Part shown: in pieces, positions 1 to 11,804 of the stretch
Layout of the letters: every line of letters starts with the position of its first letter
Position numbering within the stretch: position 1 is the first letter of the stretch
Assembly (NCBI GenBank): GCA_023375675.1
Contig: JALQBC010000003.1
Span: forward strand, 1,550,001-1,614,000
From: Cytospora piceicola
Taxonomy: Eukaryota > Ascomycota > Sordariomycetes > Diaporthales > Cytosporaceae
DNA: 64,000 nt
Direction: 5' to 3'
The notes under the pieces: generated by a model
What the model was told of the DNA's origin: nothing
The model's input: only the letters and a program-made list of their open reading frames with translations
The model's database searches: none
Made by a program: the position numbers and the translations under genes

Positions 1-2446
1 CCGCTCTCGGGCTTCTCCTCAATGGAGGAGGATTGGGCCCTCGACTCCTCTGACAATGGAAGTCTCATTTCACACCAACATGATGTAGTCTCCTCTCACG
101 GGCCCGGCAGCCCATCATTTTCAATCAACAGCCACGGATCATGGGTATTCGTGAACGATCAACAGCCACAAAGGATGGTGCAGTCGCCGTCACCTGCGTT
201 GCCACTGGACACCAACGTCTCGCCCGCTTATACTGATCCTATGCATTTCGGAATTACAGAAGCTCTACCCAGGGACTTTGGCAATGACCAGGGTACACCG
301 GACTTCGGCTTTTCTAACACGTCTCTGACTGCTCAACAGCAAATTCCGTTGGACCAGTACCTGATCGGGGCTCATCCGCAAGGGCAGACTTTCCACATGG
401 CACATAGCTATCCCCTAGGCGCAACAAATGCATTCGGTCAGTAGATCTCTGTCAATATTGCGGGCATTCAGGAGACTTACATTGCCGCGTATACCAGTAC
501 CAGGTTTTGACTTCAACTACAACGGCTTGTTGCGGGATAACACCATGACAACAATTTCGCAGTCGCAATCTTTGCAACAGCACAACATGTCATTCTCGGC
601 GAGGATTGGTACCGATGAGCCGCCTCCATGGAATCACGCCTCTCTGCAAGCATCGGCCACCTCCGCCTATGGTCGATTGGATCATCCATCCATGGACCGC
701 CTCACTTCTTCCTCGAGATCCTCCATCGAGCTGAGTCCAGAAATGCCTGCAGGCTTACACCGGCTCATGCAGAAAGCCAAGACGAGCAAGGTGGATAGCA
801 GGATGCACAGTACCAAACGGAAGGACCGCGACACCGCGAGGATTCAGAGGCCTCGCAAGAGGAAGAGCCCAAGTGCGCGGCTGTCCAGTTCTGACCCGGA
901 ACCGGGAGAGACCCCTGTTTTCAAATTCTGCAACAAGAATGCGGACAACTGGGACAAGAGCGACTTCGAAGGCATATCAGACGTGTCCAGGCCGTCGCAG
1001 AAGGGCAGAAAGGGCGCGCTTTCGGATGACACGAGGAAAAGCGCACTGGCAGTCCGCAAAACAGGCGCCTGCTTTTGCTGCCACCGCCGGAAGGTCAAGT
1101 GTGACCAGCAGCGACCGTGTAAGAGCTGCCTCAAGTCCTGCAACCAGATATCCCCGGGTATATGCTGGCGATTCGAGGACTTCAGCAAGGTGCTCTTCCC
1201 GTCATTCCTCCGCGAACACTTCGACAAGGAAGCGATGAGCAAGTTCGTCTCGGACAACGTGCAGTCGTTCACCTTGAATGGGATCGAGCAGCATTGCACG
1301 GTGATCCTCTCCTCCGGGCCGGATCTCGCGTCGAAACTCGTGGTCAAAGCGAAATTCTTCACGGCCAAAAACGCCACTTCGGACGTATTGCAGCACTGGT
1401 TCCGGGTCCCCGGCGACGTCGAGCTTCAAATGACGAGGGCTACGCCCATCGGACTTGAAATGGACACTTCGAAATGGAACGAGTTGCGGAGGAAGGTGGA
1501 TGACTATGTCCATAACATCGTCAAGGAGCCGGCTTTCGCATGGGAACTGACGGCTTCGATGCGGAAGCCAGACCTGCCTCGCAGGATGCTGCAAATAGTG
1601 CAGCGATATTTCCAGCAGTCAAAGTCGCCAATCGTCAAGCGGGCTCTGGGGGTCTATGTGATGCATTACATGATGACGCGGCACTTAACACTGGATCAAC
1701 GAAGTATTGAGGAACTGAGGCTGATCAACCCGGTGAGGGCGACTGGTTCATACATGACGTCCCATCTGCTCAGCCGGCAGATCAAGGCTGTCATTGACGT
1801 TCTGATCAGGGAGGGGGTCAAGGCGCTGTTCGAAGAGTTCAGCAGGCGGCTGAAGGGGTCAATGCCGACTGGAGAGTGGGCGCCCTGCCTGGCAGCCTTC
1901 CTGATACTGTGCATGCTAATGGAGGAGAGGGAGGCAGCAGCTGATGGGTTCGCCATATCGGAAAACGACGTCGGAAAGCTTCAAAGTCCGCCGGTGAAGT
2001 TCGAGCGTACGCATGCGCTCGAGGCCAATAAGTGCATAGAAAATGGTCCGTTCAAGCAGTTCGCTTTCCAATTCCACCAGATCTACTTTACTCACTTGAC
2101 CGACGCTTCGGCCAAGTCGTTCAATCCCCTGGCGGACAACCTCCCGGAGAAGGCGAGCGAACTGAAGAGCAGCACGGAGTTGGAAATGGTACAAAGCCTG
2201 AGGGACATGTTGCAGACGAATTGTGAGTCCCTTCCCTTGCCTATGAAATGATTGAACTCAACCTGGCTCTGGATCTGACATTCCACCATAGGGTCTGAGC
2301 TGGAGTCACTTGCCGTGGACCCAGCAATGGACCCGGATAGCCAGAATCACCCATGGCCGCAAAGCGCGTCGGTAGATTACGTTGGACGTCTGTGGTCTAA
2401 GTTCTTGCTTTCTTTTACAGACCGCCGGTATATTTTCGGGTCTTGA
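1..2446 (+). CDS. Zn2Cys6-type transcription factor, 5' end uncertain
   Basis: Three exons join in phase: 1/22-436, 504-2222 and 2292-2446. Intron 1 (GTCAGT, branch CTTAC, CAG) and intron 2 (GTGAGT, branch CTGAC, TAG) are both typical, and the joined product from ATG 22 is about 762 residues. The frame is open back to base 1, so the true start may lie outside the window. After a long Ser/Pro/Gln-rich N-terminus and a basic stretch (KRKSP), a Cys cluster at roughly residues 328-361 reads ACFCCHRRKVKC, then PCKSC, then a Cys 12 residues later. This fits the C-X2-C-X6-C-X5-C-X2-C-X11-C binuclear zinc cluster of fungal DNA-binding regulators, with two extra Cys. The roughly 400 residues that follow are mostly helical with no middle-homology domain that I recognise. 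It is presumably a nuclear regulator; targets are unknown. A 48 nt in-frame intron at 2372-2419 is an alternative for the last exon. Confidence 0.82.
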
Positions 2447-4235
2447 AGGCCCGATGGTCACGAGTGAGGTCATCAGGCGTTTGTGCGTCCGTTCGTCTGT
2501 TCGGATGTATCAAGCCAAGTATGGAGAGGATGATGACCGGCAGACCGCCTCGGACAAGATGAGCGATGCCAACCAACGCATGAAGAGTACAGATGAGATG
2601 CGGTAAAATTATATTTGGTATTCAATGCTATCCAAGAATAGGACTGACGGAGCTGATAAGAAAGCGAGCATGTACTTCAAGAATTGTAGGCAAAAGCCAT
2701 GGTTATCCCCAACTTCATCGATCGACGATCTCGGAAAAAAGGTGTGGAATATGGCGTCTTCATAGAGCTGTTCAACCAGGCTCAAGCCTGTTACGGCGAA
2801 CCTGGCGTCCCAACCCCCGATTGCTCTAGGACCTGTCGATTGGAAGATTGACATCATGGGGATTTGATGGCTCCTTGGATAAATCGAACTGCCGCAGCAG
2901 TCAACCCTGAATTCGCCGAAACGAACAAGGGACCGCTGGGCACAGATCCATTGTGTGCGTGTGGGTGGGTATGTATCGATGGAATACAGGATGGAGAATG
3001 TCGTGGCTCCGCTTGAATGGGGCTGACAGCTCTGGTAAAAGGACAACGGACTGGCCTCTTGGTAACGACGTACTGGCCACTGATGGAAATGACATGACCG
3101 ATTGGTTGTCTCCTCCTCAATGGTGTGTCGTTGTCGACCCCTTGGGGGCCGAAGAGAAGAGTCTTGTCGAGTCGCAAAAACAGAGCTGCTATCCTTCACA
3201 AAGGATGTTTGTCCATATTTAGTCCCATTGCATGCGCTTGGATACACCAATAGGGTGGAAAGGACGGGTTGTCTAGACCCTTTTTTTGCTCTTCCACATG
3301 AACGATAAAAATAAGTAACCGTCTTGCGCATTGGAAAAGCGCAGCGGCAGGCAATTCGTGGTTTTGGTTTGGTTTTTTTTTGTCTGAGGTCGTGTGCAAA
3401 CTGCACGTGGGTTGGTCGACCCCATGCTCAAAAGGTGTTGACCTCTAGGAGGGTGTGGAACGGAATTGAGGCGGAACGAGAAGGCATGGACGGGGACGGA
3501 AAAAGAGAAACAGGGCAACCAATCGAGTTGGCCCTCAAGGGAACGAAACGGCTCTCATCGCGTTGAAGAAAACCGGTCGCAGACCTACACCAAGCTGGAA
3601 TGGAACGTCATATCTCGCAATCTGGTTCTGGAGTTCCCAGTCCATTTTGAAGACGCCAGACAGCTCTTGGCTCTTGAGAAATCATCATCCATCTGCAACA
3701 GGTGCTTTGATGATGTGAGTTTCAAGGTTCTTTTCTTTGTTGTGTTTGTGTGTTGTTTGTGTTGGTTGGAGAAGAGATGAAGAGACGAGCAGAACGTAAA
3801 GTTAGAGTTTTATAGCCGTTTGGCGCTAGTACCCGCCGCGGTCACGTGCACGCAAAGGACCAACGGCAAAACTTACTTGGTTAAGTAACTTCACGATGTC
3901 TTCCTCCCTTTCCTCTTCCCTTTTTTTCCTTTTTTTTTCCCCTTACACTTATTACGCACGATCAATCAAGCGGTTCTGATTCATCCCAATCATCATCGTT
4001 CATATATACGTGCAAGATCAAATGGAATCATTCATCCCGTCGTTATCTCACGCCTGAATCTGATATTTTCACTCCCTTGCTGCACGGGCAGACGGGCCTT
4101 CCAACATTTCCAACTTGAAAAGAGCCATGAGCAGGATATATACATACACTCGTGGTCGACATCACGTACGGGCATTATCTTGCGAGTGCTTGGGGGATAA
4201 ATACGGCTATAGTCGGCATCAACTCGGCAAGCAAG

Positions 4236-4264
4236 TGCTGTGCTGTGCTGTGCTGTACTGTACT
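4236..4264. repeat. Short (TGCTG)n tandem repeat
   Basis: Five to six imperfect copies of a TGCTG/TACTG unit in intergenic DNA. The tract is not in a supported reading frame. Confidence 0.8.
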
Positions 4265-5165
4265 TTGCTGTGGTGTGCCAGTGCTGTGAATTACCGTGAA
4301 CGTCCGCGTCCGCCTGGCCCTCCTTAATTCAAGAGCTTCTGGTTTGAGTTGGGGGTGACTTTACTCGAGAGGGTTTGACACATCCATCCGGTCGTCCGCA
4401 CTTGCATCTCAACCTACTTAGTCGGCCTTATTTCGGCCACGGACTATCTCGTACCATGGCCTATTTTCGACGTGAATTGCAACATCTGTCATTGCCTCTA
4501 GTGTCCAATATATCGAGCCGTTCTCCTCGCAATGGGTTAGACCCTACATGCACTACCACTTGGCAGGACCTTTTTCCTGTAGTGGTTTCTTTCCACCAAG
4601 TTGCCCCGGTTTTGGGATTCGATCCCGATCCTCGCACATAATCCTCATGCCAATTCGTTGCCCCTGTTGGCAATGGCTTGAATGATATTGGCAGGATGTG
4701 CCATCCCTCTCTAGCATTGCATCACGCGGCCTGAGTCACTTGAGCACCCAGCTTAATCTGGGACCTCCTGGTGGCTCCAATGTCGCAGCCTGTCGCTTAC
4801 CAGAAGTGGATCTCACGAAGGCTTCAAATTGCCTCCCCTTCACCGGCCTTCTCGTCCCGAATAACTCAATAACAAAGCCTCAAAGAGAGTTGGCAACCAT
4901 CTCGAGACACGCCAATGAGCTCCGAAGAGCCCCGTGCGTGTGATCTCATACTCCGTACCACCATTAGACCGTCAGCTCAAACGTTGTCACGACGTGGCTC
5001 CTATCGATGGCACTTCTGAGGGCCCGTGTCTTCCGTCATACCACTGCCAGGAAATGATGCTCGCCGTGCGGGAATATGACGGGCCACCCTCTGATGATCG
5101 CAAACCTTGGAAGCCGGTGAGAGGAGTTTTGTTGGGCTATATGTAATTGCCACCGTGGCCTTGGC

Positions 5166-5173
5166 TATATAAA
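5166..5173 (+). promoter_or_regulatory. TATA-like element
   Basis: TATATAAA lies 229 bases upstream of the ATG at 5402 and is followed by a CA-rich leader, the usual look of a fungal TATA promoter. It is the best argument that the short ORF at 5402 is transcribed. Confidence 0.4.
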
Positions 5174-5401
5174 TCTATTCCTCCGCCTGGCGACTGTTCA
5201 GACTGCAAGCACGATTATACAGACAGACAGACACTCGACAAAAGACGCTGAAGCATCTGTTGCAACGGCGCAAGGTCCACCAAAGCCTGTTGCATTCGAC
5301 GTTCTGCGCCAATACCTCGACCGGGGTGCCTCTGAACTACGCACGTTACCCGATCTTACCGTCCCATTCCTATTATCAGGGTCACCAAAGCAGCAACAGC
5401 C

Positions 5402-5524
5402 ATGAGACACTTCGACTCAATGCCCCTTCACAGCGGACCTGTTCAGAGCAAAGAGTCTGACAAGAAAGGCAACGCGCCCAACCCACCACCCCCGGCACCA
5501 CAACCCCTGGATCCGTGTAAGTAG
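5402..5524 (+). CDS. Possible small protein (about 40-46 aa)
   Basis: ATG 5402 opens a 40-codon frame rich in Pro, Ser and Lys (begins MRHFDSMPLHSG; contains a run of Pro near residues 28-33), ending at TAG 5522-5524. Just before the stop there is a perfect GTAAGT donor (5517). Splicing it to the TAG acceptor at 5631-5632, which has an ATAAC branch-like site, gives an alternative 46-residue product ending near 5656. I recognise no family. Support is the TATA-like element and CA-rich leader upstream and the biased composition of the frame. The ORF is short enough that chance cannot be excluded. Confidence 0.3.
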   Translation: MRHFDSMPLHSGPVQSKESDKKGNAPNPPPPAPQPLDPCK

Positions 5525-6194
5525 ACCACACATCGCGACACATTTTTACTCTCCCGGCTGGCGCAAAGGTGTTTGGCCGCGGAGACCGTGGAGCTCCCGG
5601 GGAATCCCGCTCTACAATAACCTCATTCTTAGGTCTAGCTAATGACTTTCCTGGTTAGTCATGGGCAGATGATGCTGAGAGACTCGATTCGACGGGTCGG
5701 ACTGCTAACCCGGAGTGGTGGGACCAGGGGGTTCCTGACCGGTTCGGAGAACCGTGGGATGGTGTATACCCTAGGGTAAACCAACACCAATCTAGGGAGA
5801 GGGGGGCATGGTGGCTTGCAATCTTGCTGTTTAGGGAGTCAGATCCTGCGGGCGTGCTGCAACAAGAAATCCCGAGACTGCGTGGGCTTTCTCCGAATCG
5901 GTTCACGCGCTTACTGGGGTTCCTGTGTACATATGCACTGAATGATGATCGATGCATTCTGTCTGTCCTATGAATCAGCGCTGTTGATTTGTCCCGTACG
6001 GTGCCATGTGTCCCAAGGGAGACCACGTGCCGGAGTTGCGTGCTGTATGATTGACGGCTTCTCATGAGTTGAGTAACCCCCTTATCAAATCCCACTGGCT
6101 CTCCTCCTGCCCAACAGACAAAGCCTATGCGCTACATCCCACCTTTTGGCTCCCTCTCTGTTTCCAGGCTCACAGTCTCCCCACGTCACCCGTC

Positions 6195-7759
6195 CTACTG
6201 TCGGAGCAAGGAAGAGGGAACCTGCTGGGTCCGTCTCAATGCCCGCGGGTGAGTTGTCAGACCTTGAGGGGCCCCCACCGGTGAGGCCCTTGGATCCCAA
6301 TCCCGACCCCAGATATGGCTCTCGTCGACGGCCAGGGCAACGTCTGACGCAGGATCAGCGCCGGGCACAGCAGGGCCGAAAACAGGACTCGATAAAGGGT
6401 TGCCGCCTTGTCCGCTGACTCGTCGGATCCTCATGGCACCACCACCACTACCGGCGGCACCACCACCATCACAACCAACAGCGGCGCCAACAACACCGCT
6501 ACTGCGATGCAGGTGATGAGGGTTGACGCGGCTTAACCGTTGGTAAGCAGACGCCGGGGGCATGTCGTCACTGAGGCCCTCAGCGTTGGGGATCTACGGT
6601 ACACCCAGAATGAGTTAGCCTGCTCGGCTACAGTACCCGTTTTACCACGCGGTCGGGTAGGGCTGCCCCCTTTTGCGCAGGTGTCAGGGTACGGAACCCG
6701 GCGATCGCCATTTGATCTTCAACAGAAGTGGTCTTGGACGCAAGTTTTGAATTTGTTATTTTCATTGAAACCAAAACTTACCTTGGGGAAAGGGCAGTAG
6801 CGCGGCGGGACTACCTCCTCCTGCCGCTGCTGCTGCAGCATGTGCATGTGCATCTGCTCCTGCTGCAGCTGCTCTTGATCCTGCTGTCGCTGCTGTCGCT
6901 GCTGAGGGGTGGTGTGCGGTGGGGCCGGGGCCCGATGTGACGAACAGCTGTCGGCCACATCGTATTCGGCGCAGTCGGCCAGGGGACCGTACCCGTTGCG
7001 GCTGAGGTGCCAGTCTGTGAAGTAGTTCCATGGCAGGGGGCTGGAGGCAGTCCCGAAGTACGCTGGCCTGGCCATCTCCGAATCGAGATCGGACCCGCCG
7101 GGGCAGGGGCTGGTCGTCGCGGCGGACGAGAGGCGGCGCCGCTGCCCTCTGATCTCGATGCCGGCCGTTCCCTGGTCCTCCTGGTCCTCCAGGACGTCGG
7201 AGGGCTCGGCGTCTCGCTGTCCAGGGTGTGGGGAGGCTCCTGCTGCGATCGCCGCTGCAGCCGCAGGGTCGGGTGCAGCGATCCCGCACGGCCACTCGAC
7301 AATGTTCTTGCTGAAGAGAAGAACATACAGTCGGCGGCAGAATTCCTCGCGGAAACTCTCCGGAACTCCCGCCAATATTCGGACGTATGCACCGACCTGC
7401 TCGAGCAAGGGCGCCGTGTCGACGAGCTGGCCAAGGATTTCGTTGTTGAAAAAGTGGAGGACAAGGTAATCGGTAAGGTTGTCAACCTTCTCCATCTTGT
7501 TGCCTCCACTATCGTGCATGCTGTCATGTTCATCTGAGGAGCTGGCGCAGGAGTGGGTAGGGGACGGTATGCGGGAAATGACATCGTTTTGGAGAAAGGG
7601 TGCGATGTGGTCTCGCAGGCGGTCTTCGGTGTTCACCTTGACGAGAATGTGGATGTACCACATATACGAGGTCACCTTTCCATTTCGGTCATTGCTGCTG
7701 GAGTTTGTCCCGGCGGTTTTCGCCATCTCGGGCCGGCTTGAGACTGACATGCTTCTCAT
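6195..7759 (-). CDS. Protein of unknown family, low-complexity (spliced)
   Basis: Two exons, 7759-6782 and 6593-6195, join in phase 0 through a near-perfect intron: AAG|GTAAGT donor at 6781, GCTAAC branch site and TAG acceptor at 6594. The product is about 458 residues. The N-terminal ~150 residues look folded, with aromatic and hydrophobic segments such as SYMWYIHILVKV and TDYLVLHFFNNEILGQLV. The remainder is low-complexity: an Ala/Pro stretch, a Gln/His/Met-rich segment near residues 285-315, and a Gly/Ala/Ser-rich tail with GGGA runs. No signal peptide or membrane span is evident, and I do not recognise the family. The opposite strand also carries long open frames, but it lacks a comparable splice solution. 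Confidence 0.68.
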
Positions 7760-8262
7760 ATGTCAAAGGCCGTCTTCGTTTGACTTTGTCCAGGTGGAAA
7801 GGAAGAAATCTTCTGTGGAACTGGGAAGGGGAGACAAACTTATAGTGTATCGGTACTTACTGATTCCCACAATTTTTGTGAGCAAGTGCGAGTGTATTCA
7901 CTGTAAGTGAGCAATCAACTGACTACATAGGTATGCTTCATAATGGGGAGTCTGGCGGACAAGTCAATGTGTCTGGCAAACCGTCATGAAACAGCGTGAA
8001 GCCGTACACAGTCAGGACAAGCGTCAGTTTGGCACGCAACCGAATGCATATGACAAGGAGTTAAGTAAGAAGTGAAAGGCTTAACCCCCATGCTAGATTA
8101 TCTGCGTGATGACCGCCCTGTTCCTTACCGTCACTTAGCAACCACCCGTCCACTACACCGCATAGATCTTCACACCACCAATCACACCCAGTATACCACA
8201 TCAGACAACCATTTGAGACACAAGCCATCGCGCCTACACATTCACTGCAAGCTTACACCCCT
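7760..8262. other. Intergenic region
   Basis: About 500 bases between two minus-strand genes, upstream of the 7759 start and downstream of the isochorismatase stop. No coding frame is supported. It presumably holds the promoter of the 6195-7759 gene and the 3' UTR of the other. Confidence 0.5.
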
Positions 8263-9213
8263 TCAGCTCGGCAGCGAAGCTTCTCCCGGAATCACTGTAC
8301 CGTTCTCTATTGCCGCGTGGTGAGCCCGCGCGACCATCCCGTAGACGGGATAATACCCGTCCAGCCAAGGAATAAGTTCGGCGGCACCAGGGGTATTGCG
8401 CCAGTCACGCATCAGGTCACATATGACGGAGAACAGCGAGACGATGTTGACACCGGCGCGCGCCATGCGGTCATTAGAGACATCACGGATCAGCGACGTG
8501 GTCGTCCCGGAAGCCTCAACGTTGGCCCAGACGGAGTAGCCCTCGGCGCGGAGTGATAGAGCACAGAAGGTCGTGCCTTGAGAGTGCGGGTGGTTGTTAG
8601 TGAAGGCTGGTGACTGAGTGGTGAAAGGAGGAGCATGAGAGCAGGACGACTCACAAACGTCAGTGACGATACCAGCCATGATGATCTGCGATTTGTTGGC
8701 CGCCTTGATAGCAGCGCGGAAATCGGCATTATCCCAGGCATTGACTTCGCCCTGTCTCTGGATGAGCGGTGCATTGGGATACATGTCGAGAATCTCTTGT
8801 GGAAGAGGACCGTTGGGACCTGCGACTGTTGGTCAGGAGAGTGCCCCCGCACAACGCATAGAACCACGGAAGGGTAACTAGGGTGCAGACCTTGTTGAGC
8901 GGAGGTTGTCATCACCACGGGGAGATCAAAGACCATGCCAATGGCGGCGTGAGCGATCATCGAATTCTTGTAGAGGGTGGCATCAAAATCCCGGGCAAGA
9001 CCGTACAGGCCCTCTTGCAGGTCAAGTACCAAGAGCATCTGTCTGCCTATTAGCACACAATCCATAGAACACATCAGTATGGAGGAACGAAAGATGCTCA
9101 CGGAATCATTTTTATTGATCCTCTCGAAGGGAACAGCTGGCTCTTATCAGTACACGGAGTTCGTATATCTCGAACCATGAAGCCTCACCATCTCCCAGTG
9201 CTGCTCCTGCCAT
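8263..9213 (-). CDS. YcaC-like isochorismatase-family hydrolase
   Basis: Five exons (9213-9189, 9136-9102, 9038-8891, 8819-8655, 8576-8263) join in phase to 228 residues. The first two exons are only 25 and 35 nt, encoding an N-terminus with FERINKND, typical of the family. LVLDLQEGL supplies the catalytic Asp (about residue 26). GEVNAWDN is the conserved mid-domain signature, and GIVTDVC supplies the nucleophilic Cys (about residue 125), whose codon is split by intron 4. I cannot place the catalytic Lys with confidence. These are single-domain alpha/beta cysteine hydrolases acting on amides or ester-like substrates. YcaC-type members usually have unknown physiological substrates, so no pathway is assigned. 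No signal peptide, hence probably cytosolic. Intron 3 uses an unusual GTCTGC donor. Confidence 0.9.
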
Positions 9214-11804
9214 GACAATGGCCGGTAGAAGGAAAGCTGATATTCGTTTCATTTTGGAAAAGTCTCGAAGCGGTCAAGGTTCAGGTTGGCTCAGGAAGTC
9301 GAATGGTGTTCTCAGGGCGGTCGCATATGATACTCGTCCCAAGAGACATCGGCCATCGCCTCCTTATATGCCCTCTGCTCAAGTCCCCTGCCTCGCAAAG
9401 GAGCAATATGGTCTCTATTGTCAACATTATGGTCTCTCCTTTAATGCTCACGAATTCTTGACCAATTCCTGACATATACCGCCAATGTGGAATTGTCATG
9501 AAAGCATGAGCGTCCCTGAGTAAGCGGTTGCCACTATCGACGTTGTCCGACAAGCCCTAGAGGCTTGGGGCCTTTGTGAGCTTCCGACCATTCCTGAACA
9601 TGCTCTGTGTTCCTTGCCTGTGAGTATTACCAGTCTCGATGCTGCTATAGATATTCCAAATGGCTGGACTCGTGGGTTAGTGGCGCCTTGGCACGCAGTA
9701 GCTGAAGTTGTATAGACTTAACTAAGCCATGGAGCAAGGTGAATGCGCGAGTACGACAGCCTTGTACCAATTTATATGTCAGCGCCTTGTCAGAAGACTC
9801 AAATCACTTGGGACCGTTTCTAGGCCTACGGTATGCTTCAGATACCTTAGTAAGTTGTAGAGACCAAAGCCGGCAGTTTTTCATGGCAGTCATTATGGCA
9901 GGCGTAAGTCCGCTTGCAGACTCTCCTCACAGTCTAGAACACCCTGAATTTGTCAGAATGCTTATCTCCAAGTGACAATCTACTTATAGGGTAGGGTAGT
10001 ATGCATGGTTGCATTATCTGGAGCTGAACAACTATTGGCCATGGCTCATAGCGCAAACAGTTTGCACATTCTCTAAGAATTGCAAGTGGCGCAGGTCAAT
10101 TCCTGCCAGAAACCGGGGTGGGGATGCAGGTAGAGGTCCCTCCCATACATAGTACACAGCCGATAGTCCGTAGATCACCGGAGTTTTTGTCCAGAACAGT
10201 TAGGCTCACAAGCCCTCGCGCTGCCTCGCTATTTGTTTGGTAATACTGCAGTTCCAAAGCGGATGGTGTGTACAGGTGCTCAGTAATCAGCCCCTGGAGC
10301 TCGCCTTTGCCGGATCTGCTAGCCAATTGAGACGGTCGATATTGTATTTCCCCGGGGAACAATCAAGTTGTCAATGCAAGCTAGCCGGTCTAATGCCAAT
10401 TAACGGGTCCCAGAGTTGGCCCGTATGCTGAGCAGCACCGGGAAACGAATAGGGTATTCTGTTCAGTCATCGAACAAACCGGGCCCAAGGAGGAGAACTG
10501 TGTGATGAAGATTTGCGATGGAGGGAATACCGCGATTGTTATGCACGCCCCTGGTAAAGAGATACAGCACTGGGGCCCCGCCTTCATATCAATACACACG
10601 GTTACTTTCGGCGGGTCGCGTGCGTCAGGTATCGATATAAGCCTGTTCGTTTCTTCTTCGGCTTCATCGTCGTCCGGCTTCTTCATGTCGGCATTCTTTT
10701 GTGAACCCACATGTGCACTTAACCACGCAGCAGTGCCTCGGTGGTGAAGGCAAACAAACAAGTGAACTGAAAACCCGTGTTCGACGTCGACTTCAATGTT
10801 GGTACGAAACCCACAATGGACCGAATGGTCCGTGATCTTCGGGTATCTCGGAGTTTTAAATGCCGCCAAAAGCCTTCCTCGAAATAGCCACAGTCTCACT
10901 TAACTCACACACTGCTTGCATGCCTCAAAGGTCCCCAGCGTGAGGGCAGGGGTGAATAGGAGAATAGGAGACTGAGTTGGGAATGCATGAGACCGATTGG
11001 GATCAGTTGATGAGAGTGGATCGGGCGTTGAGGACGATGATTACTGAATATGTTGAAGATGGTTGAAACACTGCTACTGATGTGCCGGTGTGTTTGGAGT
11101 TGCAAGATTCGGATCGTCCTATCCTGCAGAGGGGGTTGTTGAATACTGTTACATGCGCCTGTCTGCCTCTGCAGGTCCAAAAAGTCTTGCATCGATACAA
11201 CTGATCAAGTAACTGCCTTTGCTTTGTCGGTTTCTTTCATGGCCTGATAGTGGTTGTAGTCCAGATACGGTCTGGTCTCAATGTTTCGGCCCGAGACACA
11301 GACGTTTGGCTTTGCGGTGGCTACCTAAGTAGCTTGGCCCCAAGGCATTAAGGGAAGCAAACCAGCCATCTTCTGGTTCCTGAAACTGACACTACTTAGG
11401 AATTCTGGAATGATTGGTGTCGTCACTCGAATGTTCCAGTGTCACGACATGGTTAAATTAGGCGACACCCCCTCCTGTGGGGAGCTCTTCCCAGCAACCT
11501 TAGAACCCCACCCACCCCACCGCACCCCACCAACCGGATCTTGAAAGGTCCAGCCAGCACCAGTTGACCACTGAAAGCTTCCAGGGCTCTTAGGCTCCCT
11601 GCGGGGAAGCTAAGCAGCCACTCTATGGTAGAACCTTGGAAGAAGCTACCTACAGCTCAAACGAGACTCACTCCAACAAACTCACTCACTCACTCACTCA
11701 TCTGTAACCACTGCCCTGCTATTCATCCGTCTCTCGTTCGACAACCCCTATCTTACAGGAAGGTTATTCCATTTCATTTACGCATATCACGACCATAATT
11801 CAAT
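9214..11804. other. Intergenic region, no supported gene
   Basis: About 2.6 kb between divergent genes (isochorismatase on minus, Ybp-like gene on plus). Frames are short and unspliced. A minus-strand frame at 10390-10899 was considered and rejected. The last 150 bases contain a (CACT)n tract and a CT/CA-rich leader that suit the core promoter and 5' UTR of the downstream gene. Confidence 0.55.
11681..11700. repeat. (CACT)n microsatellite
   Basis: Five tandem CTCA/CACT units about 105 bases upstream of the ATG at 11805, probably in the 5' leader of the Ybp-like gene. Confidence 0.9.

Larger units (their letters stand above)
2447..5401. other. Intergenic region, no supported gene
   Basis: About 3 kb between the Zn2Cys6 gene and the small ORF at 5402. 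Reading frames on both strands are short or of non-coding composition, and none joins across good splice sites. It holds a CACGTG E-box-like core near 3843, a pyrimidine-rich run at about 3900-3945, and a (TGCTG)n tract near 4236-4264. Confidence 0.6.

Noticed and set aside
2609..3406. Minus-strand frame of 265 codons
   Set aside because: Arg/Ser/Cys-rich composition with no motif, no typical start context and no splice partner; looks like chance in 3' flanking DNA.
4605..4640. tRNA B-box-like GGATTCGATCC
   Set aside because: No matching A box or cloverleaf arms on either strand at the right distance.
6146..6418. Plus-strand frame that could be spliced to the 5402 ORF (donor 5517, acceptor 6167)
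   Set aside because: Frames do match, but this DNA is the antisense of the second exon of the minus-strand gene, whose intron signals are far better; the 650-base intron needed is also long for this genome.
7007..7537. Plus-strand frame of 176 codons
   Set aside because: Antisense shadow of the first exon of the 6195-7759 gene; no splice support.
10390..10899. Minus-strand frame with an ATG at 10686 and an acidic/Lys-rich stretch
   Set aside because: The stretch MKKPDDDEAEEE looks coding-like, but the remainder is Cys/Ser/Phe-rich without motif; no upstream exon or good splice sites found. Kept only as a weak possibility.
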